Of a DNA stretch of 64,000 bases, positions 18,137 to 24,484 are shown piece after piece. A program made the translations under genes and the position numbers. The stretch lies in NCBI GenBank assembly GCA_000155435.1, contig DS990264.1, positions 130,615-194,614 on the forward strand, given 5' to 3'. This DNA is from Clostridiales bacterium 1_7_47FAA (GTDB lineage: Bacteria; Bacillota; Clostridia; Lachnospirales; Lachnospiraceae). Below the pieces are notes generated by a model, which did not search any database, was not told the DNA's origin, and worked only from the letters and a program-made list of their open reading frames with translations. Position 1 is the stretch's first letter, and the number at the start of each line of letters is the position of its first letter.

Positions 18137-18625
18137 ATGATATATGGCTGGATAATAGGCGGTCTGACAGCACTGGACCTTGGGATAAAAAGTGTGGTAG
18201 AAGGGCAGGAGGATGGGACATTTCCAAGGGAGCTACCAAACTCCCGGGGGATGATTAAGCTTCATAAGAACCATAATTCCGGTTTCCCATTTGGATTTCT
18301 CAAGGAACGGCCGGAACTGGTAAAGGTGGTCCCGCTGATGGTCATATCCGCCATGGCAGGCGCATTGTGCTCCCTTTTGCAGGGAAAAGGAAAGACAGCA
18401 CAGAAGCTGGGGCTTTCCATCATCATAGGAGGCGCCCTCAGCAATCTCTATGACCGTCTGGTGCGCGGGTATGTGGTGGATTATTTTTCCATAGAGTGGA
18501 ACCGGCTTAAGAAAGTGGTATTCAACCTGGGGGACATGTTCGTGTTCCTGGGCAGCGCTGTCATCGTGGCGGAGCAGGTGGTGCTAAGCCTGGCGGAGAC
18601 AGCGGGAAAGGTCAGGAAAAAGTAA
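18137..18625 (+). CDS. Signal peptidase II-like (LspA family) membrane protein
   Basis: The protein has 162 residues from the ATG at 18137, preceded by GGAAGG; the ATG at 18104 has no ribosome binding site. It has four predicted helices. The two catalytic Asp regions of LspA are recognisable: GGALSNLYDRLVRGYVVDYF and FNLGDMFVFLG. The NHNSGFPFGF segment matches the family's Asn-x-Gly-Ala-Phe motif. Substitutions around these motifs and the atypical neighbourhood make it a divergent member. LspA removes signal peptides from lipoproteins; the window encodes at least one lipoprotein (62534). Whether this is the only LspA of the genome is unknown. Confidence 0.75.
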   Translation: MIYGWIIGGLTALDLGIKSVVEGQEDGTFPRELPNSRGMIKLHKNHNSGFPFGFLKERPELVKVVPLMVISAMAGALCSLLQGKGKTAQKLGLSIIIGGALSNLYDRLVRGYVVDYFSIEWNRLKKVVFNLGDMFVFLGSAVIVAEQVVLSLAETAGKVRKK

Positions 18626-18682
18626 TCCCTGACTGGTGGATTAGCAGAAGATGATTGGATTCCGGAATGCTTCCGGATAAGG

Positions 18683-18718
18683 GGAACAGGCGCCTGCGGC
18701 AAAGCGGGCGTCTGTTCC
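18683..18718. terminator. Large hairpin between convergent genes
   Basis: GGAACAG at 18683 pairs with CTGTTCC at 18712, extended inward by CGCC/GGCG and GC/GC with two mismatches. It lies between the convergent LspA-like and TIGR04086-like genes. No clear T-run follows on either strand, so the terminator role is tentative. Confidence 0.5.
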
Positions 18719-18795
18719 TGGTTTAACGGCAGGTTTTGGCCGTGGGTTGTGGTTTTGGACCTGTTTAAACTGATTTTAGCTGATTTGAACTGTTT

Positions 18796-19155
18796 TTAGC
18801 TTATCATCCCGCCGATGGTCCCGCCCAGCGCGCATACACCCATGACAGTGACAGAGCGTTCCATGTCAATGGGAGAGCCCATGTTCATGGCCCAGGATAC
18901 GGCGAACAGGACCACAAAATAAAACAGGCCGGACAAAAGCCCCCAGAAGAACCGGCGCTGGCGGATTCCCTTTCCGGCCAGCAGGCCGCCGGCCAGGCAG
19001 GTGACGAAGTACACTGCAAATACCATGAGATTTACCTGTCCCTCTTTCAGATGCAGTTTATACAGGGCAAATGCCAGGGCGGCCAGGAGGATTCCGGACA
19101 GCACATAGGAGATGAGCAGGGAGCGGATCATGGGTTTTACGATGCCATTTTCCAT
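18796..19155 (-). CDS. TIGR04086-type small membrane protein
   Basis: The protein has 119 residues from the ATG at 19155, with AAGGAG 9 bases upstream; the ATG at 19173 lacks a ribosome binding site. It has four hydrophobic helices: LLISYVLSGILLAALAF, then about 45-65, 70-95 and a Gly-rich last helix (VMGVCALGGTIGGMI). This matches my recollection of the TIGR04086 family of Firmicute membrane proteins, often seen near the SCIFF and yajC genes. Its function is unknown. It is transcribed away from scfA. Confidence 0.7.
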   Translation of the reverse strand: MENGIVKPMIRSLLISYVLSGILLAALAFALYKLHLKEGQVNLMVFAVYFVTCLAGGLLAGKGIRQRRFFWGLLSGLFYFVVLFAVSWAMNMGSPIDMERSVTVMGVCALGGTIGGMIS

Positions 19156-19238
19156 AGGATTGTTCTCCTTCATAAGAATCTATGTTGAAGTATATTCCCG
19201 GGGGCGCCATTAATATGACAAACCTTTATAATTTACCG

Positions 19239-19267
19239 TTGCAAGGGGCTTTAACCTGTGTTATAAT
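19239..19267 (+). promoter_or_regulatory. Sigma-A promoter of scfA
   Basis: TTGCAA at 19239 and TATAAT at 19262 are separated by exactly 17 bp and lie about 40 bp before the scfA start. Confidence 0.8.
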
Positions 19268-19307
19268 TTCAAGGAATTATATTTTGGATAAGAGGAGGTG
19301 CCGTAAT

Positions 19308-19454
19308 ATGAAGCACGTTAAGACATTGAATACGAATACCTTAAAAGACACCATGAAGAAGGGTGGCTGCGGCGAGTGCCAGACTTCCTGCCAGTCAGCA
19401 TGTAAGACATCCTGCACGGTTGGCAACCAGAGCTGTGAGAACGCGAACCGCTGA
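19308..19454 (+). CDS. scfA: SCIFF ranthipeptide precursor
   Basis: This 48-residue peptide has six cysteines (21, 24, 28, 32, 36, 43) in its C-terminal half and a conserved leader (KTLNTNTLKDTMKKGG), the hallmark of the six-cysteines-in-forty-five family. The maturase encoded next installs a thioether between a Cys sulfur and a nearby Thr, here within the C-x3-C-x3-C core. AGAGGAGG lies 8 bases before the ATG. The gene starts from a strong promoter and is separated from the maturase gene by a hairpin, so peptide is probably made in excess. The peptide's biological role is not established; conservation across Clostridia suggests signalling or housekeeping. Confidence 0.95.
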   Translation: MKHVKTLNTNTLKDTMKKGGCGECQTSCQSACKTSCTVGNQSCENANR

Positions 19455-19509
19455 TACACAGGTGTGTATGGCGCAGTACTGATTTGAGATACGTACAGGA
19501 ATTTGGTAG

Positions 19510-19544
19510 AAAGCCCCTATGGTCGATGGGATTATAGGGGCTTT
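19510..19544 (+). promoter_or_regulatory. Hairpin between scfA and its maturase gene
   Basis: A perfect 11-bp stem (AAAGCCCCTAT at 19510-19520, complement at 19534-19544) has a 13-base loop. No T-run follows, so it is more likely a transcript-stabilising or partial attenuation element than a full terminator. It also occupies the first codons of an in-frame ATG at 19519, arguing against that start. Confidence 0.75.
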
Positions 19545-19593
19545 GCCACGCAAAGGAGTTGGGGCTTGCCCCTTAGAAAGAGAGAGTAGATCC

Positions 19594-20994
19594 GTGATTC
19601 ATCAATTTATAAATAATGGTTACCATATCATACTGGATGTGAACAGCGGTTCCGTCCATGTGGTGGACCCGGTTGTGTATGATGCTGTGGAAGTGGTATC
19701 AGGGCTGGTTCCTGAGATGGAAAAGCCGGAGCCCCTGTCAGCCAAAGTCAAATCAGATGTATTTGACCGCCTGTGGGGCAGATATACCCCTGAGGAGCTG
19801 GGGGAGGCGCTGGAGGATATCCAGGAGCTGATTGATATGGAACAGCTTCTGACAAAGGATATTTACCATGATTTCGTGGTGGATTTTAAAAAGCGTAAGA
19901 CCGTGGTCAAGGCATTGTGCCTCCATATTGCCCATGACTGTAACCTGGCCTGCCGCTACTGTTTTGCAGAGGAAGGCGAGTACCATGGCCGCCGCGCCCT
20001 GATGAGCTATGAGGTGGGAAAAAAGGCCCTGGATTTCCTCATTGCCAATTCCGGTAACAGGGAACACCTGGAGGTGGATTTCTTTGGCGGGGAGCCGCTC
20101 ATGAACTGGGACGTGGTAAAACGCCTGGTGGAATATGGCCGTTCCAAGGAAGAGGAGTTCCACAAGAAATTCCGTTTTACCATCACCACCAACGGCGTGC
20201 TGCTTAATGACGAGATTATGGATTTCTGCAATAAGGAAATGAGCAATGTGGTCATGAGCCTGGATGGACGCAAGGACGTCAATGACAGGATGCGGCCCTT
20301 CCGCAATGGAAGCGGCAGCTATGAACTGACGGTTCCCAAGTTCCAGAAGTTTGCAAAGAGCAGGGGCCAGAAGGATTACTATGTCCGCGGGACATTTACA
20401 AGGAACAACCTGGACTTTGCGGCAGATGTGCTCCACTACGCGGACCTGGGCTTTGAGCAGATGTCCATGGAACCGGTCGTGTCTGACCCGGCTGAGGATT
20501 ATTCCATCCGCCAGGAGGATATCCCGGCCATCCTGGCTGAGTATGATAAGCTGGCCCTGGAGTATATCAGGCGTAAGAAGGAAGGAAGGGGATTTAATTT
20601 CTTCCACTTCATGCTGGACCTGACAGCTGGTCCCTGCGTTGCCAAGCGCATGGCGGGATGCGGTTCCGGCACCGAGTACCTGGCAGTCACGCCATGGGGG
20701 GATTTCTATCCCTGCCACCAGTTTGTGGGTCAGGAGCAGTTCCTTATGGGCAATGTGGACACGGGCATCGTGAATACGGATATCAGGGATGAATTCAAGA
20801 CGTGCAATGTGTATGCAAAGCCGGGCTGCAAGGACTGTTTTGCAAGGTTCTACTGCAGCGGCGGATGTTCAGCCAATGCATACAACTGTAGCGGTTCCAT
20901 TAACGGCGCTTACGAAATCGGCTGTGAGATGCAGAAAAAGCGTATTGAGTGCGCCATCATGATTAAAGCTGCTCTTGCAGATGACGAGGCTTAA
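19594..20994 (+). CDS. scfB: SCIFF radical SAM maturase
   Basis: The protein has 466 residues from the GTG at 19594, which yields the family N-terminus (M)IHQFINNGYHIILDVNSGSVHVVD. An ATG at 19519 would add 25 residues encoded by a hairpin. The radical SAM cluster motif is CNLACRYC, followed by the Gly-rich GGEPL. The C-terminal SPASM domain has the Cys series from CGSGTEYLAVTPWGDFYPC through CKDCFARFYCSGGC to CEMQ for two auxiliary clusters. The enzyme forms Cys-to-Thr thioethers in the SCIFF peptide. tgt follows 4 bp after the stop. Confidence 0.95.
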   Translation: MIHQFINNGYHIILDVNSGSVHVVDPVVYDAVEVVSGLVPEMEKPEPLSAKVKSDVFDRLWGRYTPEELGEALEDIQELIDMEQLLTKDIYHDFVVDFKKRKTVVKALCLHIAHDCNLACRYCFAEEGEYHGRRALMSYEVGKKALDFLIANSGNREHLEVDFFGGEPLMNWDVVKRLVEYGRSKEEEFHKKFRFTITTNGVLLNDEIMDFCNKEMSNVVMSLDGRKDVNDRMRPFRNGSGSYELTVPKFQKFAKSRGQKDYYVRGTFTRNNLDFAADVLHYADLGFEQMSMEPVVSDPAEDYSIRQEDIPAILAEYDKLALEYIRRKKEGRGFNFFHFMLDLTAGPCVAKRMAGCGSGTEYLAVTPWGDFYPCHQFVGQEQFLMGNVDTGIVNTDIRDEFKTCNVYAKPGCKDCFARFYCSGGCSANAYNCSGSINGAYEIGCEMQKKRIECAIMIKAALADDEA

Positions 20995-20998
20995 TGAT

Positions 20999-22144
20999 AT
21001 GAAATATCAGGTAATAACAAAGGACGGAAAGGCAAAACGGGCCAGGATGGAGACAGTCCACGGCGTCATTGAGACACCGGTATTCATGAATGTGGGGACG
21101 GTGGGCGCAATCAAGGGCGCTGTGTCTACGGATGATCTGCGTGAAATCAATACCCAGGTGGAACTGTCCAATACCTACCATCTTCACGTCCGCACAGGCG
21201 ACAAGCTGATTAAGGAATTTGGCGGCCTGCACAAATTCATGAACTGGGACAGACCCATCCTTACGGATTCCGGCGGTTTTCAGGTATTTTCCCTGACCAA
21301 GCTGCGCAAAATCAAAGAGGAAGGCGTTTACTTCAATTCCCACATAGACGGCCATAAGATATTCATGGGGCCGGAGGAAAGCATGCAGATACAGTCCAAT
21401 CTTGGCTCCACCATTGCCATGGCATTTGACGAATGTCCTCCCAGCCATGCAAGTGACGAATATATCCGCCAGTCCGTGGACCGTACCACAAGGTGGCTTC
21501 ACAGGTGCAAGGAGGAGATGGCAAGGCTTAATTCCCTGCCGGATACCGTGAACCGTGAACAGCTTCTGTTCGGCATCAACCAGGGCGGTGTTGTGGATGA
21601 AATCCGTGTGGAACATGCCAGGACCATCCGGGAGATGGATTTGGACGGCTATGCGGTGGGCGGGCTTGCAGTGGGCGAGAGCCATGAGGAAATGTATCAC
21701 ATCCTGGATGTGACGGTCCCCCATCTGCCGGAAGAAAAGCCGGTCTATCTCATGGGTGTGGGAACGCCGGCCAACATCCTGGAGGCAGTGGACCGGGGAG
21801 TGGATTTCTTTGACTGTGTCTATCCATCCAGGAACGGACGGCATGGCCATGTGTACACCAACCACGGCAAGCTGAACCTTTTCAACCAGAAATACGAACT
21901 GGATCCAAGACCCATTGAAGAGGGCTGCGGCTGTCCGGCCTGCCGTTCCTACAGCAGGGCCTACATCCGCCATCTGCTGAAAGCAAAAGAAATGCTGGGA
22001 ATGAGATTATGTACCTTGCATAATTTGTATTTTTATAATACAATGATGAAAGAGATTCGCGACGCCATCGAGGAGCACCGCTACGCAGAGTACAAAGCGG
22101 CCAAGCTTGCAGGCATGGAAAGCTCCGCCAAGGCTAATGAATAA
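20999..22144 (+). CDS. tgt: tRNA-guanine transglycosylase
   Basis: The protein has 381 residues from the ATG at 20999, with GAGG at the end of scfB as ribosome binding site; an ATG at 20975 would overlap scfB. Tgt swaps guanine 34 of GUN-anticodon tRNAs for preQ1. Visible are the substrate loop DSGGFQVFSL, the nucleophile region FDCVYPSRNGRHG and the zinc site CGCPAC with a later Cys and His (MRLCTLHN). The full length is normal. It is translationally linked to scfB and followed 48 bp later by yajC. Confidence 0.97.
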   Translation: MKYQVITKDGKAKRARMETVHGVIETPVFMNVGTVGAIKGAVSTDDLREINTQVELSNTYHLHVRTGDKLIKEFGGLHKFMNWDRPILTDSGGFQVFSLTKLRKIKEEGVYFNSHIDGHKIFMGPEESMQIQSNLGSTIAMAFDECPPSHASDEYIRQSVDRTTRWLHRCKEEMARLNSLPDTVNREQLLFGINQGGVVDEIRVEHARTIREMDLDGYAVGGLAVGESHEEMYHILDVTVPHLPEEKPVYLMGVGTPANILEAVDRGVDFFDCVYPSRNGRHGHVYTNHGKLNLFNQKYELDPRPIEEGCGCPACRSYSRAYIRHLLKAKEMLGMRLCTLHNLYFYNTMMKEIRDAIEEHRYAEYKAAKLAGMESSAKANE

Positions 22145-22192
22145 TAAACTACTGTGGCGAGGCGGCAGTAGGTATGAAGGAGGAAAATAAGA

Positions 22193-22474
22193 ATGAATAC
22201 AAGTAGTCCGATCTTCTGGATTCTCTATATTGTTCTTCTGGGTGGTATGTTATACTTCATGGCAATCCGTCCTCAGAAGAAGGAGAAGCAGAGACAGCAG
22301 CAGCTGCTCAACAGTGTTGCAGTGGGTGACACCATACTGACCAGCAGCGGATTTTACGGCGTCATCATCGACATGACGGATGATACCGTAATTGTCGAAT
22401 TCGGCAACAACAAGAACTGCCGTATTCCTATGCAGAAGGCTGCCATTGTTCAGGTAGAGAAAGCGGAAGCCTGA
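22193..22474 (+). CDS. yajC: Sec translocase accessory subunit YajC
   Basis: This 93-residue protein has one N-terminal membrane helix (SPIFWILYIVLLGGMLYFMAI), the signature RPQKKEKQRQQQLLN and a small beta domain (GDTILTSSGFYGVI). YajC associates with SecDF at the membrane. AAGGAGGAAAA precedes the ATG. The tgt-yajC pair is a common Firmicute arrangement; secDF is not in the window. Confidence 0.96.
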   Translation: MNTSSPIFWILYIVLLGGMLYFMAIRPQKKEKQRQQQLLNSVAVGDTILTSSGFYGVIIDMTDDTVIVEFGNNKNCRIPMQKAAIVQVEKAEA

Positions 22475-22484
22475 TCATGACACG

Positions 22485-22511
22485 AAACCCGGGGCCCTGT
22501 CCCGGGTTTTC
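22485..22511 (+). terminator. Intrinsic terminator after yajC
   Basis: AAACCCGGG at 22485 pairs with CCCGGGTTT at 22501, ending in TTTT. It closes the scfA-scfB-tgt-yajC unit. Confidence 0.85.
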
Positions 22512-22561
22512 TGATATATATCGCATTATTTCATATCAATGCCTGACAGGAGGAAAATTGG

Positions 22562-23176
22562 ATGATTAAGAATATAGTCTTTGACATGGGGCAGGTGCTG
22601 GTCAGCTATGTGGGGAACCTGGTGTGCCAGATATACATAGAGGATGAGCAGGAGAGGAAGGATGTAAGCACATCCGTATTTGTCTCGCCGGAATGGATCC
22701 TTCTGGACATGGGCGTCATGTCCGAGGAAACAGCCCTTCGGAAGATGCAGGAGCGCCTGGACACGGAGCGCAAGCGCGAACAGGCTGAATGGTGTTTCCG
22801 GCACTGGCATGAGTATAACATGAAACCCAAAGAGGGGATGGCGGAAGTGGTACAGTGGCTTAAATCCATGGGCTATGGCATTTACCTCTGTTCCAATGCA
22901 TCGGTCCGTCTTCTTAATTGCTACAAAGAGGTAATCCCGGCCATTGACTGTTTTGACGGCGTTCTGTTCTCGGCAGAGGTGCAATGCCTGAAGCCGCAGA
23001 AGGAGATGTACCAGCACCTGTTTGACCGTTTCCATCTAAATCCGGAAGAGTGTTTCTTTGTGGATGACCTGAGCCTGAATATCGAAGGCGCCCGCAAGTG
23101 CGGGATGGACGGGTATTGCTTTGAGGATGGGGACGTGGATAAACTGAAGACGGTCCTGGCATCCCTCAACCGGTAG
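22562..23176 (+). CDS. HAD-superfamily hydrolase (subfamily IA)
   Basis: This 204-residue HAD phosphatase-like protein resembles the YihX/epoxide-hydrolase-like group. Motif I is VFDMGQVLV. In most HADs the first residue is a nucleophilic Asp followed by a second acid two residues on; here that second position is Gly (D-M-G-Q), typical of the YihX-like group where the acid is absent. Motif II is LCSNAS, Lys is in CLKPQKEMY and motif IV is FFVDDLSLN. Substrate is unknown; sugar phosphates are common. AGGAGG precedes the ATG. It seems monocistronic, between two terminators. Confidence 0.85.
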   Translation: MIKNIVFDMGQVLVSYVGNLVCQIYIEDEQERKDVSTSVFVSPEWILLDMGVMSEETALRKMQERLDTERKREQAEWCFRHWHEYNMKPKEGMAEVVQWLKSMGYGIYLCSNASVRLLNCYKEVIPAIDCFDGVLFSAEVQCLKPQKEMYQHLFDRFHLNPEECFFVDDLSLNIEGARKCGMDGYCFEDGDVDKLKTVLASLNR

Positions 23177-23224
23177 AAGGCCGGTGCGCGGTACCTACAT
23201 ATATGTATAGAGGAAGTTAGACGT

Positions 23225-23272
23225 GGAAGAGTATGTAGATAGAAGAGCATGTAGATGGAAGAGTATGTACAT
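23225..23272. repeat. Three tandem 16-bp units
   Basis: The unit GGAAGAGTATGTAGAT occurs three times with one or two changes per copy. It is noncoding and lies between the HAD stop and its terminator. Confidence 0.9.
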
Positions 23273-23302
23273 AGAATAATCCATAAGGGATACATAGAAA
23301 AA

Positions 23303-23335
23303 GCTCCGCACCTTTCGGTACGGAGCAATTTTCTT
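23303..23335. terminator. Bidirectional terminator after the HAD gene
   Basis: GCTCCG at 23303 pairs with CGGAGC at 23321, with an inner ACC/GGT helix and a short loop. AATTTTCTT follows on the plus strand and TTTTTC on the minus strand. Confidence 0.75.
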
Positions 23336-23677
23336 AGGATTTCGGATTTTCAAAAAGGGTTGAAGGATAGTTGTTAAATATTCGTGCATCTCTTATGTAC
23401 TTAGTATAGCATGCAATCCTCCAGAATGTTTGAATGTTCCTTGAATAGATTATTAAGAAATTCTTAAAATTGGCCCATACGCCGTAAAGCCTGAAATTAC
23501 GTCATGTTATGCACACTGACAGTATTTTCGGGTATTTTTTTGCGGAAAATCAGTATTATCAGGAAAAGACAGGTAATGTTTATGGATAAGATGGGAAATT
23601 TGAACAGTGGATAATCAGATGAAGATATTTGAGATAGGAGGATATGGGATGAACGTGGAGGGGTGGATTTAGGGCAG

Positions 23678-23722
23678 GGAAATATAGGATAGGGAAATAT
23701 AGGATAGGGAAATATAAAATAG
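23678..23722. repeat. Three tandem 15-bp units
   Basis: The unit GGAAATATAGGATAG occurs at 23678, 23693 and 23708, the last diverged. It is A/T-rich and noncoding. Confidence 0.88.
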
Positions 23723-23781
23723 AAAAGTATAAGAATAGAAAGGTTAAAGATAGAAAAATATGAAACAGAGAGATGATTAAC

Positions 23782-23930
23782 AAAAAAGCCAGGGGATGGA
23801 CCCTGACATAAGTTACCATGAGTATAGCTCCCTTGTCATGTGCCTGCTCATCACTTGGCCCATAAACGGGGGATGGCCCGGTCTGGTCCGCCCTTATGGG
23901 CGCCAGTACCGGGCCGCGTCATCTCTGACT
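23782..23930 (-). ncRNA. Candidate orphan structured small RNA
   Basis: On the minus strand, TTGAGT (23960-23965) and TATATT (23937-23942) are spaced exactly 17 bp. They predict a start near 23930. The product of about 150 nt ends in a stem (CAGGG/CCCTG) followed by six T at 23782-23787. Within it, GGCCCGGT-CTGG pairs with CCAG-T-ACCGGGCC, around an inner CGCCC/GGGCG hairpin with a four-base loop at 23874-23914. A second domain closes TGACA with TGTCA around GAG/CTC. No gene lies downstream on that strand, so it is not a riboswitch for a visible gene. I cannot match it to a known family; 6S RNA was considered but not supported. Confidence 0.6.
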
Positions 23931-23936
23931 GAAACC

Positions 23937-23965
23937 AATATATCATAGTTTGGGTTGAAACTCAA
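23937..23965 (-). promoter_or_regulatory. Sigma-A promoter of the candidate small RNA
   Basis: The -35 TTGAGT and -10 TATATT have a 17-bp spacer on the minus strand. It lies in a gene-free stretch and points into the structured region. Confidence 0.65.
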
Positions 23966-24067
23966 TAGAAGTCAGATAATCGTAATGAAGCGTAATATTT
24001 CTTACAAAAAAGGTTGGACATTGCGAAAGAAAGTATGAAGGAAAGATAGCCTGATGATGGGACTGAC

Positions 24068-24131
24068 ACTTACAGAATAAAATACTTACAGAATAAAATA
24101 CTTACAGAATAAAACATTTACGGAATAAAAT
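24068..24131. repeat. Four tandem 16-bp units
   Basis: The unit ACTTACAGAATAAAAT occurs at 24068, 24084, 24100 and 24116, the last two with small changes. Confidence 0.9.
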
Positions 24132-24146
24132 ACCTGAAAAACAAGA

Positions 24147-24187
24147 AACCCACCGGATACATCAGTACCAATGTATCCAGGTGGGTT
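24147..24187 (-). terminator. Terminator of the tRNA-Val gene
   Basis: Read on the minus strand, ACCCACCTGGATACAT pairs with ATGTATCCGGTGGGT with one bulge or mismatch, followed by TTTCTTGTTTTT. Confidence 0.85.
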
Positions 24188-24194
24188 TTACCAG

Positions 24195-24268
24195 TGGAAG
24201 TAATGGGGCTCGAACCCATGACCTTTCGCGTGTGAGGCGAACGCTCATCCCAGCTGAGCTATACTTCC
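24195..24268 (-). tRNA. tRNA-Val (anticodon CAC)
   Basis: The 7-bp acceptor stem GGAAGTA/TACTTCC, the D arm (GCTCAGCTGGGATGAGC), an anticodon stem TTCGC/GCGAA with loop CTCACAC, and a T arm with GGTTCGAGCC are all present. The anticodon CAC reads GUG (Val). The 3' CCA is not encoded. A minus-strand promoter lies just upstream: TTGTAA at 24303-24308 and TATAAT at 24281-24286, with a 16-bp spacer. Confidence 0.95.
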
Positions 24269-24280
24269 GTCCATGAGAAT

Positions 24281-24308
24281 ATTATAGCACGATAAGGCGG
24301 AATTACAA
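24281..24308 (-). promoter_or_regulatory. Promoter of tRNA-Val
   Basis: TTGTAA and TATAAT are spaced 16 bp on the minus strand, ending 12 bp before the mature tRNA 5' end. Confidence 0.75.
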
Positions 24309-24484
24309 GAGGATATTCCCACAAATGTAAAAAATTTGCAGACTAACGGTTTTATCCTGACTGGAGTCAGGACAGATAATTTGCATAAAAATTTTATGAT
24401 TTCTGAATATTGTACTTTCTGCTATATTATAGTATTATGATATCAAATCAATTGGGGGATAAAAACAAAAAAGGAGGTATTTCT

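Larger units (their letters stand above)
23177..24194. other. Gene-poor interval of about 1 kb
   Basis: I see no convincing protein gene here. The stretch holds a terminator (23303), three tandem arrays (23225, 23678, 24068), a dyad TTAAGAAATTCTTAA near 23451, a candidate minus-strand RNA (23782-23930) and the tRNA terminator. A minus-strand frame at 23580-23819 is low-complexity and arises from the 15-bp array. Confidence 0.7.

Noticed and set aside
19519-19593. ATG at 19519 as start of the SCIFF maturase
   Set aside because: It lies inside an 11-bp hairpin and adds 25 residues foreign to the family; the GTG at 19594 gives the family N-terminus.
23580-23819. Minus-strand frame of 79 codons
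   Set aside because: It consists largely of Leu/Phe/Tyr repeats from the 15-bp array and has no supporting start site.
23782-23930. 6S RNA, tmRNA or SRP RNA identity for the small RNA candidate
   Set aside because: Size and fold do not show the central bubble of 6S RNA, a tmRNA tag frame or the SRP GGAA-type loop, so no family name was assigned.
24270-24484. Purine riboswitch before adenine deaminase
   Set aside because: The conserved junction of the purine aptamer is not present; only a short CCTGACT dyad is seen.
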